From NCBI GenBank assembly GCA_030068145.1, contig JAPJBO010000382.1, positions 62,001 through 126,000 of the forward strand: DNA of 64,000 nucleotides, given 5' to 3'. Below are positions 19,371-30,432 of this stretch, in pieces. The position numbers and the translations under genes were made by a program. Source of the stretch: Diplonema papillatum. Lineage: Eukaryota > Euglenozoa > Diplonemea > Diplonemida > Diplonemidae. Positions within the stretch are counted from its first letter, which is position 1. Each line of letters opens with the position of its first letter. The notes under the pieces are model-generated. The model saw nothing but the letters and a program-made list of their open reading frames with translations, had not been told where the DNA came from and made no database searches.

Positions 19371-22300
19371 ACATACATTGAAAGAAACAAAAATACCCAC
19401 GAGCCTATGTCAGGTCAAGCGCGGGCAAGAGCGGGAGTAACTATGACACTCATCAGGTAGCAACATGCCTCGTTTATCAACGCGCATGGATGGACCGGTC
19501 CCTGACCGGTACAGCGAATGATTGGAGGGATGAGGAAATCACTGGAAATCATCGAATCCTGACGTAGACCTGGTTCATGGGCTAACCATGGTAAGCAGGA
19601 CTGGCGACGCCGGGATGAACCGAAAGCTGACTAACGATGTCCGAGTGGAGAATCGTTGGCGTGAAGTTCCCCTTCTGCTTTTGCTCCCACCTTTCGAAAA
19701 AGTCCCCCTGATGAGCACTATTGCAGAGAACCAACCCCTGACTGGTTCCCACAACCTGCAGCCTCCCTCAACTAATTCGATTCGAGTTGTGCTCGCATTG
19801 TGCCCGATCAGACATCTAGCAATCTCGAGCGACTCTATCGTCCTCAGGGGCAGCGTATCGCTTCAGACCTGCAAGAACAGGTCCTAATTTTACAGGAACG
19901 TTTCCGGAGCAACCGTTGTTCCGGAAATGTTCCCGCCAGTTCAATTGTACTTAAGAAAACAACGGAATGGAAATATTGCGGGAGGACCACAGCCCCTGGC
20001 CGGGCCCTCTTCAGAGCTCTCATCGCACGCAGGATGAACCTCGCTCACTTGTTTCGATGTGTTCTCTCTCTGTCTCTCTCTCTCTCTCTCTCGGAAAGAT
20101 CACCGCAAAATTGGTTGTACTGAGTTTTTTGAACGGGTGGGTAAATGAAGTGTAAGAGTGAGAGACCCGCACAGAGGCGTCGGCGGGTGAGAAGGGAGGA
20201 CACCTCCCCAGCATATTCGGGGGCAACAGCGGGTACTCAGAGACAAAGTATCCCAGCAGTCGGCCGGGAAACTTCTAAAATAGCTTTTCCGTCATCGATG
20301 AAGCACCCGTCGAGCCAGCAAGGGTGACCACTTCGGGCTAAAGATTGCCCAATGTGCTGAAGGGATGCCTCACGGCTATGTCCCTGTTGGATCGATCTCC
20401 GCAGCTCGCAAGTGGCGTCGCTGGCACCACAGTACGCAGAAGGCTGATTACGCATTGGATATGCCCCGCAGCACGGGACCGGTCAAGAATGCTTGCGTGT
20501 GTGCAAACCACGGCAGAAGCCTCTGCAGCAGGACGGAAGGGATCTGTCCTCCGCGTGAATCAGCCTTCCTCTAGGGAGAGACACGCTGCCCCCTGCAAGC
20601 TGGGGGCACGTGATACATTCGCGAAACAGGGTGAACGCTGCGGTGTAGTGTAACCTCTGTTTGCTCTGCAGCTCTTGTAACTGCGTTTTCACACTTGCGT
20701 GTGTGAACAGTGGTGCAGACCGACGGGCGCTTTATCGATGGCGGCACGGAAATGTCGGATGGGAAAGCAGCAATGCTAAGAAGGAACAAAGCACGTCGCG
20801 GTTTCATTGCGACCACAACTGCCTTGATGGGCAGAACGGAGCACCGCCGGCGATGCTGGCGTGCTCGATGAGGGAGGGCGGCGGGAGGGATCGCTGAGCC
20901 GTAGGCGAAACAACGGGCTTTCTGGCAACAATATGCGTTTTTATACGGTCGACGATTTACGTCGTTCTGATGTCTGGCAGCTTTGCTTAAATTCTGACTG
21001 TTTCTTAAAGTGTCAGCTCGCTTGAAACACCGGGCGACTTTCGGAATTGGGAATATTTTAAACGCTGCGTGCTGAGTTGGTGGCTACGTGGCAGAGTATC
21101 GGTGTGTACCGCTATCATTGGTTTCGGCTATCCACATAACTTCCATATGGTACACCTTCTCATGATGCCGTAGAAAGTGACGGTCTGTCCTCTGGTTTGT
21201 GGAGTCGGTGGTGCTATGCTGATTGCGGAGTATTTCGTGTTCTTTAAAGGTTAACTTTGGCTAGCCGTGGTTGGGAAAACTCATGTGACCGACCCCTGGC
21301 CACCCACTTACTCTACCAGTATGTATTTGCATCCGGCACTGAACCCACAACTGCCCGCGATTCGTTTGTGTTAGTACGTTCTCTTCCTGCATTTGGCGGC
21401 CTCCTCGAATAACCTACGAAAAAGCAGAAATGCGCAGTATGTTTTATAGAAATGAAGAGAAGAAAAAGGCCGCCCTCTGACTGAGAGGATGTCATCAGCA
21501 AGAGAGTAGGTAAAGTTCGGGTCCTTCCATTTCAACATGAGAACTATCAAGCAGCGATGAGGGCAAGAGATACATCTCGGAGGATGTGCTGCAGGCTGTT
21601 TTGGTCTCGGTGCGCTGCCAATACACTGTTGACCGGAGTGGCTGTGCAGGCACAACCGATGGGACATGCTCGCACGCCAGCGGTTCCAGCTCCTCTCGCC
21701 CGCCACCGTCTCCTACGCGGCAGTCGCTGCTGTCGTGCTGTAGAATCCTGGTTTGTGTACAGGGGCTAAGATCGCAAACTCAGCGCAGCTCCAAGCTCGA
21801 CTTTCAAGCAGTGTCTGGTAACCCAAGATGTGCATCCTGGTGGCTACCTGTGGAAAGTGCATTGAAGTCAGAAGTCAGTGATTTATGGTACAACTCGATG
21901 CCGGAGTTTCGAACGCGTTGTTTTGATGCAAATTGAAGAAATCTTCGATGTTTCGCCGTTTCAAGCACATGGAAACCCCGAGGGCTGCTGATTCGTCGAC
22001 ATTCGGCTCCATCGCAAACCCCGCACATAGAAATGCGTTTACTTTTCGTTGTCGGCAAGATTCTTCACTTTCAGTGCCTTCTAGGGGCAGCAGCTGGATC
22101 TGGCTGAGGCCACGTCAGGACGGATCTGGCAGGTGAGCAGCGACACCTCCCCATAATGCGAGCACGAGTGTACCGGGGAAGGCCTGCTACACGGGAGCCA
22201 AGCATCACGTGTTCGGCGCCACGGGCCTACGGGTCAAGTGCTACCGATTTCCCAAACTAAGGCATCAAGGCGTGGCGCACCTAGGGGCTTGGCGCTTGCT

Positions 22301-22565
22301 CTGAACACAAGCTCGTCGAGACGGTCAGCCACAGGGCAGAGCGGACGGACTGTGCTGCCTTAGACGCAAGCTTTGCAAGATGTGGTTGACCGTCACGTTC
22401 CTGGACACGGAGCGGTCTTTTTTCTTTCTTTCTTTCTTTCGCCAGTTCCTTCTAGTGCCTTGATGTACATTTCTTTGCTTCGTCATGGTATTTCTGGAAA
22501 GTCGCACCCGTCTCGTTGCCAACGCCCCCGGTGATTGACGCCTGCCTACACTGACCCAGCAAGCT

Positions 22566-25500
22566 CTATGCTTTGTTGTTGTTGGGTGCGACTGAGCGCC
22601 GCCGGTTCTGCTGTGAATGGGCCAACGCGTCGCTCGGGGAGGATATGCGGAGGGTCGACGCACTTCCCGCTGAGAATGTCGGGGACAGCGGACTCTGCGC
22701 AGAGGACGTGGTGCCGTGGAAAAGCGGCGAATCGACGGGGGTCAGGGGCTGCACGTTCCTTCGCTTGCTTTTCTTGCGGTTTGTAGCAGCGTGCGGGTTC
22801 ATGGAGACACCGACGGCGCCGGAGGAGCAAAGCCGGGAGGCTTCGAGCTGCAGGTCACAATCAGCAGGCGATGACCTGGTTGCTTGCCCTGGGGGAGGGA
22901 TGAACAGCCGAGGGGAAGTGTCTGTCTCGTGGGTGTCGATCGCCCACGTCGGGGCGTCATTCCCGGGGGCACAGAACGACCCGGACCCGCAGAATTCCAC
23001 CGGCCCTCTTGCATCAAGAGTGTCGAAACTGGAACCGTGTTCTCTCAACCAACGCGGAGAGACAGGACCTCCGCTCGCCGGGCTATTGGGGAACGACCCG
23101 AAAGGAATCGACTTCCTCTGACCCCCAGCACTTTCCCTTCTGCTGCACGCAAACGGGCTGTTCCCTCCCTGCAGCAACGGAGACACCGGGCCCTCGTTCG
23201 TCGGGCTATTCAGGAACGGTTCCAAAGTCACCGATTTCCTGTTCCCCCTGGCACTTCCCCGTCTGCTGCCGTAGTATGCGTCGAAGCTGGAGCGGTTTCC
23301 CCCCGGCGACAGCGGAGACACCGGGCCCTCGTTCGTCGGGCTATTCGGGAACGGCTCCAAGGTCACCGACTTTCTCTTACTACTCCCGGCACTTCCCCTT
23401 CTGTTGCACGCGAACGTGTCGAACCCGGAATGGTTACCTCCAGGGGACAGCAGCGACACCTGGCCCTCGTTCGTCGGGCTATTCAGGAACGGCTCCAAGG
23501 TCACCGACTTTCTCTTATTCGCGCTTCCCTTTCTATTGCAGGCGAACGTGTCGAAGCTGGAATGGTTTCCCCCCGGCGAAAGCGGAGACACTGGGCCCTC
23601 GTTCGTCGGGCTATTCGGGAACGGTTCCAAGGTTACCGACTTTCTCTTACTCCCGGCACTTCCCCTTCTGTTGCCGTCGCATGTGTCGAAGCTGGAGCCG
23701 AACCCGCCCGGCAGCAGCGGAGACACCGGGCCTTCGTTCGTCGAGCTATTCGGAAACGACTCCCAGGTTCCGGATTTCCTCTTGCCCGCGGCACTCTCCC
23801 TTCTGCTGCCGGCGCCTGTGTCGAAGCTGGAGTGGTTCCCTCCTCTTCCGTTTGCCTGGAATGACCCACCAGAAGGACGCACACCGCCACGCCCCGCACC
23901 TCTTCCTTTGAGCGTGCTCGGCCTGCTGTGCTTCGAATCACTGGCGTTGTCGACAGTCACGCGCCCTGCGTCATCCCGTTTACCCGTCTCGAGCAACTCT
24001 TGCCCGTCACGCCCCGCTTCTCCGAGGCCGAACGCCTTGTTCTGCAGCCGGTCCCGCCTGCCTTTGACCAGCACGAAGAGCTCCGTGAGCAAATCGCACA
24101 GCACCCTCACCGCCAGAGTGCCCCAGGCGGTCCAGAAAAACACTTCGGCCGCCCTGTGCGACCAGTGGTGCACGTCCCCGAGGTAGAACCCGGCCGCCAT
24201 GCAAAGCAGCCCGGCGGCCTGGCACGCGAGGAACACGAAGTCAAACACGTTGTTCCGCCCCCGCTCGTGCGGCAGCAGCGCGGCCTCGGCGACCAGCTGG
24301 ACAAGGAACACGAACCCGGAGAACAGCTTCACGTGCCCGCAGGCGAAGGGGCCCTCCACCCGGGCAGCCGACACCGCCGCGAGCGAGAACATTGACCCGT
24401 ACTCGATCAGCGAAAACAGGACGGTTTCCTGCCGGTACGTCCGCACGACGCTCGCGTACCGGTTGACCCAATGGTTCGCTCGGCGGACGCTGACCCACTC
24501 TCCCGGGCCGATCAAGAACGACCAGACCCTTCCTTTGTACACGGAGTCGCGCAGGTACACGGCCTTCGCCGGCACTGCTCTTTGGACCCTAAACGCGATG
24601 CCGACGGGAACTGCGGAGCAGAACACGAAGGCGGCGAACCCCACGCAGAAACCGACGGGGTCGGGCGGCTCCATGAGCAGCATCACGGCGCCGTAGGTGG
24701 TGCCTTGGTACAGGAACGTGAAGACCATCAGCGGAGCGGACGGGATGCGGACGAAACCTTGCGTGTCCAAGCCTTCGAACAGGGTGGGGAAGGCCCGCTG
24801 CCCGGCCGCTTGGGCGAACTGCAGCAGAAGGAAGCACAGCGCGGCAGATGCGGCAAGCAGGCCGAAGTTCCCCAGCACCACCCAAAGCGCGCGGCTGCCG
24901 CCGAAGAACAAGCCCGTCGGGTGGAACACTCTGGGGAGCTTGTCGTCCGCCCCTCGCACGTTGCACCCCGCCGTGATCAGCAGCAGGCGCGACGCAGCGC
25001 CGCCGGTGCTGGCCGACGTGGACACGATGCTGCCGGCTACCATCGCGGGGTAGCCCTGCTCCGCTCTTTCGGCCACGCGCACCGCGGGCGACTCGGTGTT
25101 CATCTTGACGAGCGCCGCCTCGTCGTCGGTCAGGTTCAGGCTCGCGCTGCCCCTCGCCGCCGGCTCGCCCTCTTCCACCTCCGGCGCCACACTCGCGGGC
25201 GTGGCGGTCCGATGCGCAGCCGTCGGCGGCGCTTCGTCCGACGCTGGGGCATCAACCCGCGGTGATGCGCTGCCCACCGGTGCAGCAGTTGGTTGCCCTG
25301 CAGCTGGCGGTGCACCTGTCGGCGGTACAGCACTTGTTGGCACAACCGTCGGCGGTGCGTCTGTTGGTGGCGAATCAGTGACTGGAGAATCTGTCGGCAC
25401 AACCGTCAGCGGTGCATCTGTTGGTGGCGAATCAGTGATTGGCGCATCTGTCGGCACAACCGTCGGCGGTGCATCTGTTGGTGGCGAATCAGTGATTGGC

Positions 25501-26564
25501 GCATCTGTCGGCACAACCGTCGGCGGTGCATCTGTTGGTGGCGAATCAGTGGCTGGAGCATCTGTTGTGGCGACGTCGAAGACAACGAACTCAGAACCAT
25601 CGCACACGTTCAGCCTGCCGTCTACATAGAAAATTGCACCTGAGTCGGTCTTCAGGGCCGCCTGCCGGCTTGCGCGAGCCGCGCCAGCCTGAACGCTAGA
25701 AAGCGACACCTCTACAATTTCTGGCACCGCAGAAGTAAAGTAGAAGACAGATCGGTCACCATCAAACTCGATGGCCGTCACTCCAGTCGGAGATACCAAC
25801 TGAGCCAAATTGATAAGTGCGGGTGCGTTCGACGCATCGTAGAAGTCAATCCCGTTGTCGTGCCCCACAGCAAGCGTTCCATCCGTGCTGATGGCAAAAT
25901 CACGGATACCAAGCCAGTCGCTGACGTGTACAAGAAACTCCAGGTCGCCGGAGTAATAATTGATTGAAGAGATTGTGACTTTAAAGACGTCAAATCCCGT
26001 TTCAAGCCCGACGTACAGAAAACCCGCATAATACAGGAGGCTCGTAGGACTATTCCCGGAGCACGAAGCCACGTCGAGTGAGGCGTTTCCCGTGGCTAAT
26101 TCCACGCACCAACCCTCGCACGCGATAAAAATGTAAAGGGCGGGACTACCTGCTACCCGCCCCATGGCAACCGCAGCGCAGCGGCCCTTATTGACGCCCT
26201 TGGTGGTGCTCGGTTGGGAAACCCATGATGCCGTGGTGGATCCGAGAAGGCAGGCTCTGTCCGTCGTGTCTGTGCCAAAAACGAAGACTGTGCTGTGACT
26301 GGCGAGAGCCAAGAGCTGGCCTCCATCTGGATCTTTTACGGACCACACGGTTGTGCAGGACCCCGTCGTGCAGTTGAGCTGTACCGCCTCCTCCGTGGCG
26401 GCAATAAGAACTTGTCCTTCATCGCTAGCCCAGACGCCCATGCACGGTCCCACCAATCCAGTTCGAAATAATTCTACCAGCGTTGTATCGACGATTGCCA
26501 CGAGAAGGCACGCTACGATGGAGCCCACAAGCGAGCTGGACCGCCCCATCGAGGCGGCTATCAT
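22566..26564 (-). CDS. surface protein paralog 3: propeller-like ectodomain, short stalk, ~8 TM segments, phospho-motif repeat tail
   Basis: 1332 residues from Met at 26564 (MIAASMGRSSSLVG...). The frame is open upstream to 26780, but the hydrophobic signal peptide (VGSIVACLLVAIV) follows Met-26564 or Met-26549. Residues about 35-330 are the ectodomain with LVIVD-like blades (GIDFYDASNAPALINLAQLV) and a conserved NVCDGSE block. Residues about 332-455 are a stalk with four 19-residue repeats. Residues about 500-835 are the membrane domain with about eight hydrophobic segments and highly conserved loops shared with paralog 4 (FPTLFEGLDTQGF, IGPGEWVSV, NHWVNRYASV, RTYRQETV). The tail holds six 45-residue repeats with RR-x-S, KRKS and SPTNEGPVSPL motifs, and ends RRRSVAPNNNKA. 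It is closest to gene 4. No catalytic domain was recognised; receptor, channel or transporter roles are all open. Confidence 0.9.
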   Translation of the reverse strand: MIAASMGRSSSLVGSIVACLLVAIVDTTLVELFRTGLVGPCMGVWASDEGQVLIAATEEAVQLNCTTGSCTTVWSVKDPDGGQLLALASHSTVFVFGTDTTDRACLLGSTTASWVSQPSTTKGVNKGRCAAVAMGRVAGSPALYIFIACEGWCVELATGNASLDVASCSGNSPTSLLYYAGFLYVGLETGFDVFKVTISSINYYSGDLEFLVHVSDWLGIRDFAISTDGTLAVGHDNGIDFYDASNAPALINLAQLVSPTGVTAIEFDGDRSVFYFTSAVPEIVEVSLSSVQAGAARASRQAALKTDSGAIFYVDGRLNVCDGSEFVVFDVATTDAPATDSPPTDAPPTVVPTDAPITDSPPTDAPPTVVPTDAPITDSPPTDAPLTVVPTDSPVTDSPPTDAPPTVVPTSAVPPTGAPPAAGQPTAAPVGSASPRVDAPASDEAPPTAAHRTATPASVAPEVEEGEPAARGSASLNLTDDEAALVKMNTESPAVRVAERAEQGYPAMVAGSIVSTSASTGGAASRLLLITAGCNVRGADDKLPRVFHPTGLFFGGSRALWVVLGNFGLLAASAALCFLLLQFAQAAGQRAFPTLFEGLDTQGFVRIPSAPLMVFTFLYQGTTYGAVMLLMEPPDPVGFCVGFAAFVFCSAVPVGIAFRVQRAVPAKAVYLRDSVYKGRVWSFLIGPGEWVSVRRANHWVNRYASVVRTYRQETVLFSLIEYGSMFSLAAVSAARVEGPFACGHVKLFSGFVFLVQLVAEAALLPHERGRNNVFDFVFLACQAAGLLCMAAGFYLGDVHHWSHRAAEVFFWTAWGTLAVRVLCDLLTELFVLVKGRRDRLQNKAFGLGEAGRDGQELLETGKRDDAGRVTVDNASDSKHSRPSTLKGRGAGRGGVRPSGGSFQANGRGGNHSSFDTGAGSRRESAAGKRKSGTWESFPNSSTNEGPVSPLLPGGFGSSFDTCDGNRRGSAGSKRKSVTLEPFPNSPTNEGPVSPLSPGGNHSSFDTFACNRKGSANKRKSVTLEPFLNSPTNEGQVSLLSPGGNHSGFDTFACNRRGSAGSSKRKSVTLEPFPNSPTNEGPVSPLSPGGNRSSFDAYYGSRRGSARGNRKSVTLEPFLNSPTNEGPVSPLLQGGNSPFACSRRESAGGQRKSIPFGSFPNSPASGGPVSPRWLREHGSSFDTLDARGPVEFCGSGSFCAPGNDAPTWAIDTHETDTSPRLFIPPPGQATRSSPADCDLQLEASRLCSSGAVGVSMNPHAATNRKKSKRRNVQPLTPVDSPLFHGTTSSAQSPLSPTFSAGSASTLRISSPSDALAHSQQNRRRSVAPNNNKA
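23050..23860 (-). repeat. ~135-base tandem repeats coding the gene 3 cytoplasmic-type tail
   Basis: Six units of 132-138 bases, as seen from the recurring plus-strand string GGGCCCTCGTTCGTCGGGCT near 23188, 23323, 23461, 23593 and 23728. Each encodes a Phe-Asp-Thr block, Arg-Arg-x-Ser, Lys-Arg-Lys-Ser, and Asn-Ser-Pro-Thr-Asn-Glu-Gly-Pro-Val-Ser-Pro. Confidence 0.9.
25330..25560 (-). repeat. 57-base tandem repeats coding the gene 3 stalk
   Basis: Four nearly identical 57-base units (19 residues: TDAPPTVVP then TDAPITDSPP). Plus-strand marker GGTGCATCTGTTGGTGGCGA recurs at 57-base intervals. Confidence 0.9.
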
Positions 26565-28542
26565 CGGATTCGCAAAAAGCGGGTGGCGAGACGGGTGCAG
26601 AGTGACACAACTTGGACGGGCTGTCTCGGCTGTGCCACGATACGATCGTCCACACGCGGTGGTTACAGATGCTGACTGGTGTTGATGTGAACGCAAAGAA
26701 TTACGAATTCCGCAGCAAGAAGGAGTACCGGACCGTCGCCGCTCAGCACAACTATGCTGCCCAATGCGAGGAAGGTACACGTGAGAAAGCCTTCCTGCGA
26801 ATCTGCCGACGTTCGTTCTTACCAGGGGGGCTATTTAACCCCGAGGTGCGACTTATTTTGATGTTGGCTGAAACCACTGGAAAACTGAAGTACGCAGAAT
26901 TACCCCAGAGGTTCCAGCTTCCAACAATATATGCTATTTCGCAAGCGAAAATGGTAGAGACGAAATATCCCAAGCGCCAGAACACGCTTCCAGTCGCCGT
27001 CGACGAGGCTCTGTGTCGGCAGCGTGAGTTGCGAACAGGGTGTCGAAGTATGTGTGAGACACTTCCTGACTATTCCCGCGCCTGCAGCAATCATAGCATC
27101 GTGGACGGTGGTTCAATGCTTCTTTTCCTTTTGACTCGTGGTACCTGTCAGATTCAGCTCTACTATTGCATCTGGAGGAGTTAGGCTGCACCAGCTAGTG
27201 CACCCAGATCTTTTTCACCACCTACTGGTACTCACCCACCTGCAATACAAGATACCACCCAACGACTGCGACGCGCGTGCGAAATGTCGGACGCTAGCGT
27301 CTGTCAAGAGCATGCGTGACTCAGCCGTGTTTTAAAGGTGAGATGAGAGGCATCGGCTCACTCTGTCAAAGGACCATACCACCTGCAATACAAGATAGCG
27401 TTTCATAACGACGTGGCTGCATGAATCTTACGCTTGCACCGACCTGGACAATAGGCATGACCCGCAGATTCTCGGTACCTTGCCAGAGCGATCACCATAG
27501 AAAGTTTGACTCTGACGCACCGGCACATATTATATACGAGATACTACGTCCAATGACCTGTCTAGTCGGTGGAAAGCATGCCATGCTTGCTGTGCTGCAT
27601 CGCTCTCAATGCTGCACATGCTATTGTGGAGTGCGTGCACTGAAAGGCAGAAGAACGGACACAGTTTCGGCAAGCTTAAACATAAACAAAAAAAAAAAAG
27701 AAGAAAAGCAGGAAGCGGAAAAGAAATGTCTTCAGGAAAGTAGCTTCGTGCGCGAAGACGAACCCCTTTGGTGACGGGGGGTGCAGCTTTCGCTATGCTC
27801 TTCTTTTCCTTTTTCCCCCGCTTTTTTCTTAAAATACTGAATACCAAAAAAGCTTTCTGTCCCAAGGGCAAGGGCAGAAGGCATGAGAGAACTTTAAACA
27901 CGCGTCGTGCCGAAGTTGTGGGGGATAGCAGTTTTGTTGCTGTCTTTGACTGACGCAACTTGCCCTTGGTTGGAACTGCACCTTCACGGCGTTCATCTCG
28001 ATGCTGCACGCTGGACCCTCCGGCGGAGGTCAACTGACCAGAGCTACCAGAGAGCGTGTGCTTGCGTTGGGCATCCCGCTAGATTGTTAGTACTACAAAG
28101 ACTGCGTGTTTATCCCACTCGGCAAGGAAAATGCGGTGTGGCTCGATTGTGCGCACGACGCTACCCACCGTCTTCGTGACAATGATAACCGCGTTCGTTA
28201 CCACAAAAAACGGATCCAGCGCTTCCCTTTGTTTGTGCGCACTTCCGCCAACCTATATTCACCGGGTGTGAGAAATAGGTACTACGCTGGATCGGATTTT
28301 GTTCTCCACAAACTACAATTTGTCAGACACAAACAAAACGAGGTCCACATTTTCGCACCCATCGCGAGATCTGCGCGTGTTATCCCCAGGTAGAATACTG
28401 GTCCGTGGAATATTGTGTGCGGACTGTATTTTTCTTTCTTCTTCCTGGCGACACTTGTGTCAGACGAGCCCACGAGACCAGCCCACCGGAGGTCGTTTGG
28501 TCAGTTTCCGTACCGATCAGGAGAAGTTGTTTGGTGGTGAAT
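26565..28542. other. noncoding region upstream of gene 3
   Basis: A TTAAATAG motif on the minus strand at about 26829-26837 is a weak TATA-like candidate for gene 3, about 270 bases upstream of the start. A plus-strand frame of 190 codons (26612-27184) has no recognisable domain and overlaps the gene 3 leader, so it is not called. CAATACAAGATA occurs twice (27243 and 27386). Positions 28210-28300 match a dispersed family (called F) with the TTTGTTTGTGCGCACTTCCG core, also at 43599-43700 and 54411-54520. Confidence 0.5.
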
Positions 28543-28620
28543 TTCCCTTATCTCCCACCCCAAACAAATTTGTGCCCTTATATCCCACTTCAAACAAATT
28601 TTGTGCCCTTCTATCCCAGA

Positions 28621-28850
28621 TTTTTTTTTTTCCAGGGCAGGGCAAAATTTTCGACCAAAATTTGCCCCAACATTTTGCCCACAAATTTTTGCCCAACGAG
28701 ATTTTGACCAAAAATCTGGACCCAAAAATTTCGACCAAAAATGTCGACACCAAAAAAATGGACCCAAAAATTTGGACCCTAAATTTCGACCAAAAAATTG
28801 GACCCAAAATTTCGACCAAAAAAATTGGACCCCCTTCCCTTCGTTTTTGG
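28621..28850 (+). repeat. low-complexity array inside the foldback-like element
   Basis: Degenerate alternation of GACCAAAAATTT and GGACCCAAAAATTT blocks about 15-17 bases long, next to the left arm. Frames through it give Asn/Lys/Asp/Pro-rich nonsense on the plus strand. Confidence 0.75.
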
Positions 28851-29930
28851 TGTTTCCTTGTCCGTAGGCATAAAGCTGGCTTCAATGCCCCACCCGAGAC
28901 GTCTCAAGACGTTCTGGGTGCCTCAGAGCGACTGGTTGCACCGTTTCACAACTTCAAGCTGGCCACCGCGGCCACACTCGATCCCCGATCGGGTGCCTCA
29001 AGCAAGTACTCAAGAGAACCACATCAGAGGCTGCACCGTCTGACCGTGCGGCGTGTCACGGCGTGCCACGCTGACGTTCGGGGCTAATCGCGGTGACAGA
29101 ACTGTAGTAGCTGGCCAGATGCTACAGCCGAGAGTCAGGCGAGACAACTGATCTCATCAGACTCATGATCCGTTTCTTGGCCTGACATACCAGTGGCCAC
29201 GGTTATTCTCCACTGTCCTTGTTGAGGCTGTGTCACACTGTGACTGTCACAGTGTCAGTCACTCAGTGACCGGACAGTGTCGCGGCAGCCGTAAACTGCA
29301 CCCACCGTCTGCAGGATCACCTCCAGAACACAGGGATCGCTATAGCTGTCCGACTCCGAGTGCCTGGAGTGGAGAGGCTGGACAATGGAGCAGCAGCTGC
29401 AGCAAGGAACAGCAGCAGGACCGGGACTACTGGCTCAGTGGAGTGAAGGCGCCGCTGTCACGCGGCTGTGAGTCAGCCACAGTCACAGCTGATTTCACTT
29501 ACGCAGTGAAGCCTGCAGTGAAGGAAGCTGTGTCCACCGTCGTACAACCGGTGTGTGTGCAACCAGTTGCGGTGCAGGCGTCCACAACGACAGTTGACTT
29601 TAGGAAGGAATCAGCCATTCTTGCGTGAGCTGCAGGTTCCGTCTGTCGGCAACAGTGTCCGACTGTGTCGCCACCTTGGGTTGTTTGCCCACCGTCCTCC
29701 GCGGTTCTGGCCATCTGTCTTGTAATCTGGGTTCAGTTCCGAGTTTGGTTTCCTATCCGAGGCTATCGGGCACTGGTTCGGTTTCGGGTTCGGTTCTGCC
29801 ACCATCACTCCTCACGGTGGCTCACCCGAACTTAGGGTTCGATTTCGGGTTTGGCTCGCCGTGGGCGTCAACTCGCGACACGTGTCAATAGCAACACACA
29901 AGCGAAAACTTTGACCACGTCACGTCACGC

Positions 29931-30315
29931 TGGACTCCTGTGTTGCTATTGCCACGTGCATGCGTGCACACTGCAGCACAGCCCCTGTCACGGGCCTGTG
30001 CACCCCTGCCAGGCTGCCTTGTTCAAACCCTGACCTTGAGTCAGCTCTCGGTTGATGGACTTCATCCCGCGTTGTCAGTCGTGCTGACTCGCAGCATAGC
30101 TGGACAAGCGAAAACTTTGACCACGTCACGTCACGCTGGACTCCAGCTATGCTGCGAATCAGCACGACTGACAACGCGGGATGAAGTCCATCAACCGAGA
30201 GCTGACTCAAGGTCAGGGTTTGAACAAGGCCGCCTGGCAGGAGTGCACAGGCCCGTGACAGGGGCTGTGCTGCAGTGTGCACGCATGCACGTGGCAATAG
30301 CAACACAGGAGTCCA
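29931..30315. repeat. large near-perfect palindrome (174-bp arms, 37-bp spacer)
   Basis: 29931-30104 and 30142-30315 are reverse complements of equal length, with only about three mismatches. The 37-base spacer (30105-30141, containing AAAACTTTGACCACGTCACG) is also present directly outside the left arm at 29897-29933. Such a recent, long foldback can form a cruciform in DNA or a hairpin in RNA. Neither arm encodes a recognised protein. Confidence 0.92.
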
Positions 30316-30390
30316 GGATCGGGACCCGGCTGGACGAAAAAGTTTTTTTCGCCGTAGGAATCCGGATGGTCGAGCCAACCACCCTTGGGT

Positions 30391-30432
30391 TTCAAGGTGA
30401 GTGGTCGGGGTTCAATCCCCTCCTCGGCAAGT
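30391..30432 (+). ncRNA. possible tRNA-like (pol III B-box) fragment
   Basis: GGGGTTCAATCCCC at about 30407-30420 has the T-arm and B-box form GGTTCAATCC, and an A-box-like TGGTCGAGCC lies upstream at about 30367-30376. The acceptor stem does not close well, so this is at best a decayed tRNA-derived SINE head. Confidence 0.3.

Larger units (their letters stand above)
15787..22565. other. intergenic region between genes 2 and 3
   Basis: No gene recognised. Contents: G/C homopolymer hairpins near 16005-16025 and 16270-16295; a G-run at 16638-16652; a piggyBac-end-like string (CCCCGTACGGATGGAGG) at 16385-16401; family B at 18134-18195; family E at 19079-19135; a perfect 11-bp-arm hairpin at 19344-19370; a (TC)n tract at 20063-20094; and a (CTTT)n tract at 22419-22441. 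A segment at 22260-22300 (GCATCAAGGCGTGG then GGGGCTTGGC) recurs at 43345-43380. Short frames do not resemble known proteins. Confidence 0.6.

Noticed and set aside
26565-26780. Upstream extension of gene 3 by 72 codons
   Set aside because: The added residues are Arg/Ser/His-rich and would bury the signal peptide; a start at 26564 or 26549 fits the paralogs.
26612-27184. Plus-strand frame of 190 codons overlapping the gene 3 leader
   Set aside because: No domain, and it is antisense to the gene 3 start region.
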